Assembly: GCF_003987255.1 (NCBI RefSeq)
Contig: NZ_PIQC01000008.1
Location: 1-64,000, forward strand
Direction: 5' to 3'
From: Idiomarina ramblicola
GTDB lineage: Bacteria > Pseudomonadota > Gammaproteobacteria > Enterobacterales > Alteromonadaceae
DNA length: 64,000 bases
Shown here: piece after piece, positions 9,281 through 18,479 of the stretch
Position numbering within the stretch: position 1 is the stretch's first letter
Layout of the letters: each line of letters begins with the position of its first letter
The notes under the pieces: model-generated
Database searches by the model: none
What the model was told of the DNA's origin: nothing
Seen by the model: only the letters and a program-made list of their open reading frames with translations
Program-made: the position numbers and the translations under genes

Positions 9281-10199
9281 GCGAGCCTTCAACCACAGCA
9301 ACAATTTCAGGATCCATGTGGACAATAATGTCGGCTCCCGGAAAAGCTGTCATAAGCTGAGCCTCAACATCGTCGGCAATAGCGTGAGCCCGAAGTAAAG
9401 ACAACTCGTTAGCCAACTCAATGTGTAATTGAATAAACCGAACCGGTCCTGCTTCGCGTGTGCGCAAGCCGTGAAAGCCTCTCACGCCGTTCACGGCCAT
9501 GGTAATGTTACCAATTTGCTGTTGCAGCTCTTCTGACAGTTCACGATCCATTAATGCCTGAAAGGCATCCCAGCCAATACGAATGGCACCAAGAATTAAG
9601 TAAACGGCAATACCAATGGCAAAGATGCTGTCCGCCCAAAGCCAGCCATAGCTGCTTAAAATTAAGGCGACGATAACGGCGACATTCAATAGTATATCGG
9701 ATTGATAGTGAAGGTTATCTGCTTGCACAGCCTGCGAGTTGGTATGCCGTATAGCCATGCGTTGAATCACTATGAGTACAAAAGTAATGACGATAGCGAT
9801 GGCGGAAACGGCGATACCGTAACCGACTTTCGGGACGCTGCCACCCTGCATAAATTGCTGCACGCTGTGGAAAATGAGCAGCATGCTGGAGCCGGCAATA
9901 AAGGCACTTTGCGCTAAAGCGGCCAGGGACTCTGCTTTACCGTGACCGAAGCGGTGTTCTTCATCGGCCGGTTGTAAGGCGTAACGGATAGCGAAAAAGC
10001 TGAATATTGAGGCGCCGCTGTCTAATATAGAGTCGGTTAGAGACGCGAGCATACTGGCGGACTCGGTCTGGAACCAGGCAAACAGTTTAATGGTGATTAA
10101 CGTTATGGCTACGACAACAGATGCCGTACTGGCCAGACGCACCCAAAAAGCATAATTCTGTTGGTAGTTTTTCTGATTTGCCACAGCACCGATGCACAT
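9270..10199 (-). CDS. fieF: cation diffusion facilitator FieF (Fe2+/Zn2+ efflux)
   Basis: Inner-membrane metal:proton antiporter of the CDF family that exports Fe2+ and Zn2+. Hallmarks are the first metal motif SLTDSILDSGAS, the FGHGKAESLAALAQS loop, the second membrane motif HYQSDILLNVAV, and a C-terminal cytosolic domain ending in HMDPE. The frame is open for 48 further codons, but ATG 10199 (MCIGAVANQ) is chosen because it gives the usual length (about 309 aa) and avoids deep overlap with trmL. The ribosome site there is weak, so the start is uncertain. Confidence 0.9.
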   Translation of the reverse strand: MCIGAVANQKNYQQNYAFWVRLASTASVVVAITLITIKLFAWFQTESASMLASLTDSILDSGASIFSFFAIRYALQPADEEHRFGHGKAESLAALAQSAFIAGSSMLLIFHSVQQFMQGGSVPKVGYGIAVSAIAIVITFVLIVIQRMAIRHTNSQAVQADNLHYQSDILLNVAVIVALILSSYGWLWADSIFAIGIAVYLILGAIRIGWDAFQALMDRELSEELQQQIGNITMAVNGVRGFHGLRTREAGPVRFIQLHIELANELSLLRAHAIADDVEAQLMTAFPGADIIVHMDPEIVAVVEGSLKR

Positions 10200-10253
10200 T
10201 TCTAAAAAATATTCTGCTATTCTACCGCTTTTACTGAAATGATGAAAACAACC

Positions 10254-10718
10254 ATGTTGCACCTCGTACTGTTTGAGCCAGAAATTCCCCCTAATACGGG
10301 TAACGTGATTCGCCTTGCGGCAAATACCGGTATGTCCCTGCATCTAATTGAACCTTTGGGGTTTGAACTTGATGAAAAGAAAGTGCGTCGTGCGGGTTTG
10401 GATTATCATGACCTCGCTTCCGTGAAAATTCACAAAGACTGGCAAAGCTTTCTAGAGAGTACGGAAGTTAATCGTATATTTGCCTGCACAACAAAAGGCC
10501 GGACAAGCTATGCTGAGGTCAGTTATGAGGCGGGTGACGTCCTGCTTTTTGGCCCTGAAACCCGTGGCTTACCGATGGAAGTACTGGAAACCTTTCCCCA
10601 GGAGAACTGGTTGAAGCTGCCTATGGCAGACAGCAGCCGTAGCCTGAACTTATCAAACTCGGTCGCTATTTTTGCTTATGAGGCCTGGCGGCAGAACGGT
10701 TTTAAAGGGGCTTTTTAG
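10254..10718 (+). CDS. trmL: tRNA (cytidine/uridine-34 2'-O)-methyltransferase TrmL
   Basis: SPOUT-family enzyme that methylates the wobble ribose of tRNA-Leu isoacceptors. The start [20 protein letters not shown], the central [20 protein letters not shown] and the knot motif [18 protein letters not shown] match TrmL (YibK) throughout. ATG 10254 is chosen by alignment to E. coli TrmL; in-frame ATGs at 10239 and 10242 would add five or four residues, and none of the three has a good ribosome site. The 3' end overlaps the convergent gene by 17 bases. Confidence 0.93.
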   Translation: MLHLVLFEPEIPPNTGNVIRLAANTGMSLHLIEPLGFELDEKKVRRAGLDYHDLASVKIHKDWQSFLESTEVNRIFACTTKGRTSYAEVSYEAGDVLLFGPETRGLPMEVLETFPQENWLKLPMADSSRSLNLSNSVAIFAYEAWRQNGFKGAF

Positions 10719-12006
10719 CCACCGCATTATCAAACAGTTGGCGTAACGCGCGGCCCCGTTTGTTGTCCGAAAAAGCGACGAATAAAGGCTGCGGATCGGA
10801 GAGTTTCGTTTTCTGGTAAGGCTTTTCGGTCCAGTCTGGCAGGTTATCTTTATAATCGACCACTGCACTGACTCGTCCCATGTCTAATAACGCAAAGCAG
10901 TCAAGTGAATCCGATGCGCGGTAAAATGGCCGTTGGGTATCCACCAGGTTTTGCATAAAGCGAGGACCAGATATACAAACAGGCCCCTCATTAGTCTCCT
11001 CAAGGCTAAATAGAAAAATACTGTCGTCATAAGCAATGTGGTATTTCGACAGTATAATGTTATCTATTCTTTGATCGGGTCTGATACCGATTAGCGCGTC
11101 CGCGCGACCTTCTTGTATTAATTGAATACTGCGCTGCCAACTGCTCACCACCGTATTGAGTTGTGTTGTAAACGCGGGAAAAGTCGACTTCGCCAGTTGC
11201 CATAGCTTGCCGGTACCATCCGGATTGAGTAAGCCGGGGTGTATGGCTCCTACTACGGTCAGTTGTTCAGGGGCTGCAATCGGCTCTATCGGCGTCTCGC
11301 GTTTCACACCGTGCTGTACTCGCAACTCTTGCATACGGCCGCTATCCCGCATTTTCTGCAAGTGATAAGTCAGTTGCGGAATAAGTCGCGCGTGCTCTTC
11401 GTTGAGATAATGAAACCCAACCTCTGTTGACATTTTATGCGTAATTAAATGGGGATTGTTGCGAAGTTCAGAGCTTTCAAACTGGAAGTCGGCTATAAAT
11501 GCGAACTGAACTCTGCCTGAGTCCAATAGTTTTAGCACTTGCTCAAGGTCAATAGGGGTTACAACCGACGGCTTTTCCGGAAGCTTATTAACGACTTTGG
11601 TTATAGAGTCCATTCCGTTGACATAAGCAAGGCTTTCTATATTCGAAGGGAGGCAGTAACCACAGTTGCGGCGATCGGCAACGGCTATAATATCGAATGT
11701 AAACAGGGGGAAAGGTACGCGGCGCAGATCGCGGCGTTTTTCTTCCAGTAGCTCAGTGCGGCCTAACTCACCTGCTATGGTTCCTTCGGTGGCTAATTGC
11801 TCACCTCGTGCCCGGGGCAGCTCGATGTATTCAAGCTTAATATCCAGCTTGGCATAAGATTCTTCAAGCACGGCTGTGACGTATTGCGTAAAAGGGCCCT
11901 CGTCGGGCGCACGAAAAAGCAGCTTCTGTTGTAAGACAGCCTGACTGGTTATTGGTACTAAACCCAACAACAGTAATAACACGCAAAAGCGCAATGATGA
12001 CTTCAT
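10702..12006 (-). CDS. periplasmic solute-binding-like protein (two SBP-type modules)
   Basis: A 434-aa secreted protein with a signal peptide ([23 protein letters not shown]). Residues about 25-215 and 235-430 each read like a family-3 amino-acid-binding module: [19 protein letters not shown] first, and a second [23 protein letters not shown] segment with an internal [14 protein letters not shown]. No permease or ATPase gene adjoins it, so it may be a sensor-type or orphan periplasmic protein rather than a transporter component. The ligand is unknown. It is monocistronic and convergent with trmL. Confidence 0.6.
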   Translation of the reverse strand: MKSSLRFCVLLLLLGLVPITSQAVLQQKLLFRAPDEGPFTQYVTAVLEESYAKLDIKLEYIELPRARGEQLATEGTIAGELGRTELLEEKRRDLRRVPFPLFTFDIIAVADRRNCGYCLPSNIESLAYVNGMDSITKVVNKLPEKPSVVTPIDLEQVLKLLDSGRVQFAFIADFQFESSELRNNPHLITHKMSTEVGFHYLNEEHARLIPQLTYHLQKMRDSGRMQELRVQHGVKRETPIEPIAAPEQLTVVGAIHPGLLNPDGTGKLWQLAKSTFPAFTTQLNTVVSSWQRSIQLIQEGRADALIGIRPDQRIDNIILSKYHIAYDDSIFLFSLEETNEGPVCISGPRFMQNLVDTQRPFYRASDSLDCFALLDMGRVSAVVDYKDNLPDWTEKPYQKTKLSDPQPLFVAFSDNKRGRALRQLFDNAVAKKPL

Positions 12007-12304
12007 AACAAAAAGCGAGATCTTATTTCGTGAAATAGAAGCCAGTATAGCAGTGTTGACGATGCTATCACGACCACTGAAAACTTATTACTTTCAATAA
12101 GTTATAATTATTAACAGGGCGTCTACTAGTGGTTATTGCATTAGTTATTTATGCGAGAAATTAAGGCCTGTCTATAATAAATACGTTAATCTATTGTCCT
12201 ATATTTGACAGCTGGGTAGCTGACGCTCTAGCGTTGCGGTCTGTCTATATTATTCATTAGAGTCCTTCAGCGGTGTAAGCCGCCGGTAACTAGAGGTTTT
12301 ATTT
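12007..12304. other. AT-rich intergenic region between two divergent secreted-protein genes
   Basis: About 300 bases separate two genes transcribed outward. The stretch is AT-rich with TATAAT-like sequences near 12105-12180, consistent with divergent promoters. Small hairpins (ACGCT/AGCGT near 12222-12233; GCGG/CCGC near 12270) lie in the likely leader of the downstream gene. No riboswitch or gene is recognised. Confidence 0.4.
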
Positions 12305-13981
12305 ATGGTCAAGTCGTTGTTTTCCTTGCTCTCTTTGGCGGCATTGTCATCGGTTTTTTCAGCGCCACTAAGCGCTGCCGATGATGATACTTACCGACAT
12401 TTGCTATTAGCCGGCGGCGGATTAGAGGCTTGTTCGAGTTTCGCGTCGGATAACTGTGATGACGTTGACTGGATAGACAAGGACACCATGCGCACCGACA
12501 GATATTTAAATCTGTCGAAAAAGTTTCGTTCGAAAGCAACGGCCGAGTCAGTTTGGCCAACTTACCGCGAAGAAACTCGCAAGAAGGTGGCTGATGCTCT
12601 GGAGTTGATTCACGAACGTTTGAAAGAAGACGTTGTGCCTGAACGTGTTTTTCTACGTGAGTTTACCCGGCGAGCGACACAGCAGCTTTATAATGCGCTG
12701 TCAGATGCGGAGTGGAACCGGATTATCGATTTAATTGAGCTTCCCGTTCCGGATTCTGCCCGCGAAGTGGTTAATCTGGACGAAAACCTGAAAGGTGAAT
12801 CGAAAGCGATTTTTCAGCGTTTTGTTGAAATGGCTCAGTCTGTTGCCGGAGATGAGCAAAAGCCGACCATTTACTTTCTGACCTCAGCATCACGTAACCC
12901 TTATGATGCTATCGATTTTTACAGCAGTGTACTTGAACAGTTGGGCGCTGAAGCGCGTTGGCTGCCTTTGGATTCGGCGCTAGTTAAAGCTCAGCGTGAA
13001 GGCCGCTGCGATGAGCTGGCAAAAGTTCAACAGGAACAATTGGGTGTCTACGAGCGTGACCGCGTGCACAGAGACTACTATCAGGAGCAGGTCGCGTTTT
13101 GCAAAGACTCTGATGGCGCCGCGGAAATGATAGCCAATGCTGACGGACTGTTTTTTAATGGTGGCGATCAGAACTTAACCCGTTCGACCTTTGTGAAAGC
13201 GAATAATGAACCCGGCGATGTGTTGAAAACGATTATTGCCGCGGTTCAGCAAAAAGAAGTGGTTGTTGGTGGCACCAGTGCAGGTACCTCGGTTATGACC
13301 TCTAAACCGATGATCTCTAACGGTACGACCGCTCAGGCGATAAAAGAAGGGGCGATTGCTTCTGACCCACCACCGTTTGGGTGTGACTTAGACACCACTT
13401 GTCCGCCTAATGTTGGGCCGGATAGCCTGACTTACCATCCGTTAGGTGGCTTGAGCCTGTTCCATTACGCAACCTTAGATACACATTTTTCTGAGCGAGG
13501 CCGGCATGGGCGCTTAATGCGTCTGGCGGCTTCAAGTTCAACGCCTTTGTCTATTGGGGTGGATGAAAACACGGCTATGGAAGTGAACCTTGAAAGTGGC
13601 GCGTTTGATATTATTGGCGAGCGCGGTGTTTTCTTTGTAGAAGATGCGCAGGGAACCGATAGCGCAGTAGCGGGTACTTTCCATTATTTGGTTGCCGGGG
13701 CTTCAGGTGTGATTTCCCCTTATGGCTTACAAACAGCTGAATTCGCTGAAGGCGATGACGTGGTGCAAACCGAGCCAACCACCAACTTTTTAACCGACCG
13801 TGGTTTAATTGATTCTATGCGTATTCTGTGTGGTGAGCGTAAACAGTTTAGTTTGCTGAATAAAGACTTTCGCTTAATTGCTCAGCGTGGAGAATCCAGT
13901 CGGGTACAGTCCTCAGGTGGTGAGTGTCAGATTATAAACGGCAGCATTGGCATTGCCTGGCAGCCACAGGAACAGCTGTAA
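12305..13981 (+). CDS. secreted cyanophycinase-like peptidase (family S51)
   Basis: A 558-aa protein with a signal peptide ending about SAPLSAA. The C-terminal half carries the S51 serine-nucleophile motif GGTSAGTSVM with Ser325, preceded by FFNGGDQNLTRS, as in cyanophycinases, which cleave the beta-Asp-Arg bonds of cyanophycin. The N-terminal 170 residues are an extension not found in the minimal (about 270 aa) cyanophycinase. Secretion suggests degradation of external cyanophycin or a related peptide. No cyanophycin synthetase is in the window. It is followed by a long structured repeat. Confidence 0.75.
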   Translation: MVKSLFSLLSLAALSSVFSAPLSAADDDTYRHLLLAGGGLEACSSFASDNCDDVDWIDKDTMRTDRYLNLSKKFRSKATAESVWPTYREETRKKVADALELIHERLKEDVVPERVFLREFTRRATQQLYNALSDAEWNRIIDLIELPVPDSAREVVNLDENLKGESKAIFQRFVEMAQSVAGDEQKPTIYFLTSASRNPYDAIDFYSSVLEQLGAEARWLPLDSALVKAQREGRCDELAKVQQEQLGVYERDRVHRDYYQEQVAFCKDSDGAAEMIANADGLFFNGGDQNLTRSTFVKANNEPGDVLKTIIAAVQQKEVVVGGTSAGTSVMTSKPMISNGTTAQAIKEGAIASDPPPFGCDLDTTCPPNVGPDSLTYHPLGGLSLFHYATLDTHFSERGRHGRLMRLAASSSTPLSIGVDENTAMEVNLESGAFDIIGERGVFFVEDAQGTDSAVAGTFHYLVAGASGVISPYGLQTAEFAEGDDVVQTEPTTNFLTDRGLIDSMRILCGERKQFSLLNKDFRLIAQRGESSRVQSSGGECQIINGSIGIAWQPQEQL

Positions 13982-14002
13982 TGGCTGGGAAACTGGGGAA
14001 AC

Positions 14003-14126
14003 GAGTGCTGAGGTTACGAGGGGTCTTTTGGAGGACGCCCGTGAATACATCCTTGTAGGGCTTGAGCAGCGCCATCCGTGGCGCTGTACACCTCCATAAG
14101 ACCCCTCGCAACCGTTAGGCGCACTC
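14003..14126. repeat. large cloverleaf-like inverted repeat between convergent genes
   Basis: Two 23-bp arms (14012-14034 and 14091-14113) are near-perfect inverted copies containing GAGGGGTCTT / AAGACCCCTC. An outer GAGTGC/GCACTC pair lies at 14003-14008 and 14121-14126. Inside are two further hairpins: GCCC...GGGC around a TACATCC...TGTA loop, and CAGCGCCA/TGGCGCTG at 14067-14086. The whole folds as a three-way junction. It lies between the convergent cyanophycinase and pyrE genes, the usual place for REP-like dispersed palindromes, and may act as a bidirectional transcription end. No second copy is seen in this window. Confidence 0.7.
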
Positions 14127-14176
14127 TTATTCCCCGATATTCCACCTGACATTCATGCCGAGCGACGAAATACGTA

Positions 14177-14821
14177 TCAAGCGACACCAAACTCGGCGCG
14201 ATAAGCTTCAACTTTGGGAAGATATTCTTTAAAGGTGTCGTCATCTTTCAAAAAGGTGATGACATCATTTAAGCTCACAATGCTGACAACCTGAGCATTA
14301 AAATCACGCTCAACTTCCTGAATGGCGGATAACTCACCCTTGCCTTTTTCCTGACGGTCTAAAGCAATAAGAACACCGGATAATTCGGCGCCGTTAGCCT
14401 GAACAATCTCCATGGCTTCGCGAATAGCTGTGCCTGCGGTAATCACGTCATCCACCAGCATCACTTTGCCTTCCAGCGCAGAGCCCACCAGGTTGCCGCC
14501 TTCGCCGTGGTCTTTCTTTTCTTTACGGTTAAAGCAATAGGGTGTGTCCTGCTGATGGTGGTCATATAAGGCAACGGCTGTGGCGGTGGCAATTGGAATG
14601 CCTTTGTAAGCCGGGCCAAAAAGCACATCAAAACTGATACCGGAGTCGACCAGCGCGGCGGCATAAAAGCGGCCTAAGCGGGCTAAGTCAGAGCCTTTAT
14701 TAAACAGCCCTGCATTAAAAAAGTACGGGCTGGTGCGGCCGGACTTTAAGGTAAATTCACCAAACTTTAATACGCCACGCTCTATGGCAAACTCAATAAA
14801 CTCTTTTTGATACGCTTTCAT
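14177..14821 (-). CDS. pyrE: orotate phosphoribosyltransferase
   Basis: Forms orotidine 5'-phosphate from orotate and PRPP in pyrimidine synthesis. The PRPP-binding motif [17 protein letters not shown] and the catalytic flexible loop [15 protein letters not shown] are present, with the N-terminal [11 protein letters not shown] typical of the dimeric bacterial enzyme. Length 214 aa matches E. coli PyrE (213). It lies 36 bases downstream of rph on the same strand, the conserved rph-pyrE operon order. Confidence 0.97.
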   Translation of the reverse strand: MKAYQKEFIEFAIERGVLKFGEFTLKSGRTSPYFFNAGLFNKGSDLARLGRFYAAALVDSGISFDVLFGPAYKGIPIATATAVALYDHHQQDTPYCFNRKEKKDHGEGGNLVGSALEGKVMLVDDVITAGTAIREAMEIVQANGAELSGVLIALDRQEKGKGELSAIQEVERDFNAQVVSIVSLNDVITFLKDDDTFKEYLPKVEAYRAEFGVA

Positions 14822-14857
14822 TGCCTGCTTATTCCTCGCTTACGTTTATACTGAAGC

Positions 14858-15571
14858 TTACGCTAACGCTTGTTTCTGAATATCAATTAACTCGCGAATG
14901 CTGTGACGCGCCATTTCGACCAGACTGTTCATTTCGTCAAAACTGAAGGCTTCGCCTTCGGCTGTGCCCTGAATTTCGATAAACTTACCGGCTTCTGTCA
15001 TGACAATGTTCATGTCGGTATCGGCTTTTGAGTCTTCAATGTATTCCAGATCGCTGACCGGTTCGCCGTCTAAAATGCCCACTGAAATTGCCGCGACCAT
15101 TTCCTTTAACGGGTTCACTTTGACCATGCCCTGGCCGCGCATCCAGTTCAGCGCGTCAACTAAAGCGACACAAGCACCGGTAATAGAAGCGGTACGTGTG
15201 CCGCCGTCGGCCTGAATCACGTCACAGTCGATAGTAATGGTGTGTTCGCCTAAGGCACTCATGTCGATGCAGGTACGCAGTGAGCGGCCAATTAAGCGCT
15301 GAATTTCTAAGGTACGACCGCCTTGCTTACCGCGGGAGGCTTCACGAGCCGAACGGGTGTGAGTTGCGCGTGGTAACATGCTGTATTCAGCGGTAACCCA
15401 GCCCTGGCCTTTACCTTTTAAAAAGCGAGGAACACCTCTTTCTACCGAGGCATTACAAAGCACTTTGGTTTCGCCAAACTCAATTAAAACCGAGCCCTCT
15501 GCGTGTTTGGTAAAGTTACGGGTAATGGTTACCGGTCGAATTTGTTGTGCCGTACGGCCACTTGGACGCAT
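14858..15571 (-). CDS. rph: ribonuclease PH
   Basis: Phosphorolytic 3'-5' exoribonuclease that trims tRNA 3' ends and works as a hexameric ring. The sequence begins [19 protein letters not shown] and has [21 protein letters not shown], the RSLRTCIDM stretch and [18 protein letters not shown], all diagnostic. Length 237 aa is complete, so unlike the E. coli K-12 allele this one is not frameshifted. It is the first gene of the rph-pyrE pair. Confidence 0.97.
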   Translation of the reverse strand: MRPSGRTAQQIRPVTITRNFTKHAEGSVLIEFGETKVLCNASVERGVPRFLKGKGQGWVTAEYSMLPRATHTRSAREASRGKQGGRTLEIQRLIGRSLRTCIDMSALGEHTITIDCDVIQADGGTRTASITGACVALVDALNWMRGQGMVKVNPLKEMVAAISVGILDGEPVSDLEYIEDSKADTDMNIVMTEAGKFIEIQGTAEGEAFSFDEMNSLVEMARHSIRELIDIQKQALA

Positions 15572-15708
15572 GTCATCTCCTTACTGAGTGAATGTCGCAA
15601 TGTTTAAATTGAGCGCAATTGTAGCAGAATTGGACGATTAATGGATCGCGATTCGCGCAGCAACGTATTACACTAGACCGAGTAGAAAAAATATGGACGG
15701 GAGGCAGT

Positions 15709-16296
15709 ATGTCGCGTTCAAAAGATGAAGAATTTGAGCTGTTTCGTCAGGAAATGACTGACGTAACGCCCTTGGCGGGTGAAGAAGTTGCTTATATTAA
15801 GCAGGCTTTTGAACCGACGTTGGCGCAAAAAGAGCGCCGCCGCGCTGCAGAGGCGGAAGAGGCTGAAAACGAAAACTTTTTATCGACCGAGTACGTGGAC
15901 TTAGTTGAGCCGGATGATGTTATTGAATTTCATCGCGACGGTGTCCAGGCGGGTGTGTTCAAGCGCCTGAAGCAGGGGCGTTACAGTATGGAAGCCAGCC
16001 TGAATTTGCACCACCATACATTGGCAGAGGCGCGCACGGCATTGTTTAATTTTGTGAAAGACTGCCATGCCGCAGGTGTGCGTACGGCTTTAATCATTCA
16101 CGGCATGGGCAAGCACACAAAGCCGCATCCGGCACTGATAAAAAGTTACGTGAATAAGTGGCTGCGCGAGCTGGAGCCGGTACTGGCGTTTCATAGCGCA
16201 CAGCGACCCCATGGTGGCCGCGGCGCAGCCTACATCATGATGAAAAAGAATGCCGAACAGAAACAAAAGAACCGTGAAAAGCACGCTAAGCGGTAA
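15709..16296 (+). CDS. smrA: Smr-domain protein (SmrA/YdaL-like)
   Basis: A 195-aa cytosolic protein whose C-terminal half is a Smr domain: LNLHHHTLAEARTAL, then LIIHGMGKHTKPHP (the HGxG loop) and HGGRGAAYIMM. Smr domains bind and nick nucleic acids, and the E. coli relative YdaL has reported endonuclease activity. The N-terminal 70 residues with KEERRRAAEAEEAEN are charged and probably helical. Start 15709 has a GGGAGG ribosome site. It appears monocistronic. Confidence 0.8.
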   Translation: MSRSKDEEFELFRQEMTDVTPLAGEEVAYIKQAFEPTLAQKERRRAAEAEEAENENFLSTEYVDLVEPDDVIEFHRDGVQAGVFKRLKQGRYSMEASLNLHHHTLAEARTALFNFVKDCHAAGVRTALIIHGMGKHTKPHPALIKSYVNKWLRELEPVLAFHSAQRPHGGRGAAYIMMKKNAEQKQKNREKHAKR

Positions 16297-16318
16297 CCCA
16301 CAATGACCTGATGGTCGG

Positions 16319-17392
16319 CTACAGGCGGCCACTCATGATCAAGCCAGCAATGAAGGATATACCGCCGCCACCAAACCCCAGAATAGCGCCTAGATAACAC
16401 CCCCATCGTTTGGACTTTGACGTATTAACGTGGCGCTGCACCTGGACTTGATAGTACATGATGCCGACCACTAACAGGCTGTAGGTGATGAGCGGAAGAA
16501 TCCAGCCGGGATCCACTTCATAACTGGCAAAAAATAGACCGCCAATAATGACCAGAAATACGGCCGCCCGATTGCGCAGACGAAGCAAATGCTGCTTTGC
16601 TTGCGTTGTTTCAGCATACTTCTGCGCCTGATGTGAGCCGATAAACAAGCCAGCTAACGCTGCGAATAACCCCAGCGCAGCAACCCCTATAACCGCAAGC
16701 CACTTGACGCCGCTACTGAGTGCACCGGTAGCCGATAAACCCGCCGCTGCAGCGGGGGGACTACCAAATGTGAGTGCCGAACTGAGTATGGCAGTGACAC
16801 TCAAGGACGGAGCACTCAGTAACGCTGCCTTGCCCACCCGGTTAAGTAAGTCCTCTGCCAGACTTTTTCGGGCACGTGACAAGCGTTTACGTACCGTTGC
16901 GGCATCAATACCCAGCAGTTCGGCAACGTGCTCGCTGGATTTTTGCTCGCGGTAATACAGCATTACAATATCGCGGCTGTCATCAGGTAGGCGCGATAAC
17001 GCCTGAGCAATAATGTTTTGCCGTTGTTGTTCAGTCAAATCAGTGTCAGGCTGCTCGGTCGCCATTAAGTGGTCAAGCTCTTCGTCCAGCGGCTGTTGCC
17101 GTTGACGGTGGTTGTGCTTTTCTTTTTCCAGCCACTGGTAAGCGCAGTGGCGGGTTGTTTGGCGAAGCCAGGGCAAAAAACTTTGCGCCCGCTTAAGCTG
17201 TTTCATTTTTTGCCACGCCAGTATGTAAGCTTCCTGCGCGATGTCTTCGCTGGCTTTTACGTCATGCACAATAGCAAGAGCAACACTGGTAACTAAATTT
17301 TGCGTGCGCTGCACGATTTCAGCAAAGGCCGGCTTATTCCCTGCCTGCGCTTTTTCGACGTGTTGCGTTAGTACAATGAGTTCACTGTGCAT
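16319..17392 (-). CDS. ECF-type sigma factor fused to a membrane domain
   Basis: Residues 1-150 are an extracytoplasmic-function sigma factor: region 2 (SEDIAQEAYILAWQKM) and region 4 (LPDDSRDIVMLYYREQKSSEHVAELLG, then VRKRLSRARKSL). The remaining 200 residues hold several hydrophobic helices (WLAVIGVAALGLFAALAGLFIG; AAVFLVIIGGLFFASY; ILPLITYSLLVVGIMYY; a glycine-rich last helix), so the protein is predicted to be membrane-tethered. No separate anti-sigma gene adjoins. ATG 17392 is chosen over an ORF 28 codons longer because AAGGAG precedes it. It overlaps the upstream hydrolase gene by 11 bases, so the two are coupled. Confidence 0.75.
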   Translation of the reverse strand: MHSELIVLTQHVEKAQAGNKPAFAEIVQRTQNLVTSVALAIVHDVKASEDIAQEAYILAWQKMKQLKRAQSFLPWLRQTTRHCAYQWLEKEKHNHRQRQQPLDEELDHLMATEQPDTDLTEQQRQNIIAQALSRLPDDSRDIVMLYYREQKSSEHVAELLGIDAATVRKRLSRARKSLAEDLLNRVGKAALLSAPSLSVTAILSSALTFGSPPAAAAGLSATGALSSGVKWLAVIGVAALGLFAALAGLFIGSHQAQKYAETTQAKQHLLRLRNRAAVFLVIIGGLFFASYEVDPGWILPLITYSLLVVGIMYYQVQVQRHVNTSKSKRWGCYLGAILGFGGGGISFIAGLIMSGRL

Positions 17393-18278
17393 GGCAACGC
17401 TCCTTGATGAAGTCGGTAGTTTGCTGAATAAAGGCTTGTGGCTGATCCCACATAATAAAATGTCGCGCCTGATCAAACTCTACCAAGGTTATCAAATCGC
17501 TACCACTGACTTGCTTTTGGTAATGCGTCATTGCTGACGAACGTTGCGTTTGTGGAAATGCGCCGGTCGCTGCCATCTGTAATACCGGAACCTTTAATTG
17601 GTTTAGTTGCGGCCTTAAGTCGGTGGTCATTAATTCATACATAGCACGACCAACGGTTTTCGGGTCGGATGACTCAGCCATAGTGGTAATTTTTTGCTTA
17701 CCTTCAGACGAGGTCGTTTGTCGGGAAGCACCGGCCGCCGCTTGCCTGGCCATGGCAGGGGCAGATAATTGCTGATAAGCTGACAGTAACTGCCGTGCCT
17801 GTGGTTCTGCCTGTTTCGCAGTAAGCGCCGGGTTCATGGTGACTAATGCAGAGAAAAAAGGCACTCCGTCTACCGCGACCACACAACTGGCGTTTGGTGT
17901 GTCTTTTAGCGCCAGTTTATAGCCGATAAAACCGCCCAGACTGTGGCCGACAAGTGCAGCGTCACCAGACGTTTGTTCGCTTAAATAATTGTTTACCGCT
18001 TCGGTCACCGGCTTTATGAACTGTTGGCGTAGTGGCACGGCGTAAGGTTGGTTACCAAATCCGGCAATACTGAGTTGATGGACCCGGTAGTTTTTAGCTA
18101 ACTCATCAACTGTTTGCTGCCAGACACGACTATCGCTCATCAGACCGGGAATCAGCACGACATCTTCGCCACTGCCAGATACCTTGCTGGAAAGAATATC
18201 CGAGGTTTCATTAGCGGACGCAAAATTCATGCTGGTGCATAACAGACAGGCTAAAAAAACGCTTTTAGTGAACTTCAT
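17382..18278 (-). CDS. exported alpha/beta hydrolase
   Basis: A 298-aa hydrolase with a signal peptide (MKFTKSVFLACLLCTSMNFASA) and hence periplasmic. The oxyanion region VVLIPGLMSDSRVW, nucleophile elbow GHSLGG and catalytic His in QARHFIMWDQP define the fold; the substrate cannot be inferred. ATG 18278 is chosen because it opens the signal peptide and has AAGGAA upstream; the frame extends 19 codons further. Its end overlaps the start of the membrane-fused sigma factor, so the two likely form one regulatory operon. Confidence 0.75.
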   Translation of the reverse strand: MKFTKSVFLACLLCTSMNFASANETSDILSSKVSGSGEDVVLIPGLMSDSRVWQQTVDELAKNYRVHQLSIAGFGNQPYAVPLRQQFIKPVTEAVNNYLSEQTSGDAALVGHSLGGFIGYKLALKDTPNASCVVAVDGVPFFSALVTMNPALTAKQAEPQARQLLSAYQQLSAPAMARQAAAGASRQTTSSEGKQKITTMAESSDPKTVGRAMYELMTTDLRPQLNQLKVPVLQMAATGAFPQTQRSSAMTHYQKQVSGSDLITLVEFDQARHFIMWDQPQAFIQQTTDFIKERCHAQ

Positions 18279-18479
18279 TTTGAATTCCTTAAATTGGTGT
18301 TGTTTTGTATCGTGACTCACTACCACGATGCTCACTGGTACAGTCAGGTTGGAGACTAAAAGTGTGACAATTTATTTGTGACGGCTTTGGCTTCACCTTG
18401 GACAGGATCACAGGTAATATCAGCGCATTGTTATCCAAACGTCATCGGCAACGGCTGCTTTGCAGCAAAGGAACAAACT

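Noticed and set aside
12181-12304. Riboswitch upstream of the cyanophycinase gene
   Set aside because: Small hairpins exist but no conserved core of a known riboswitch class (for example GEMM, glycine or lysine types) is visible.
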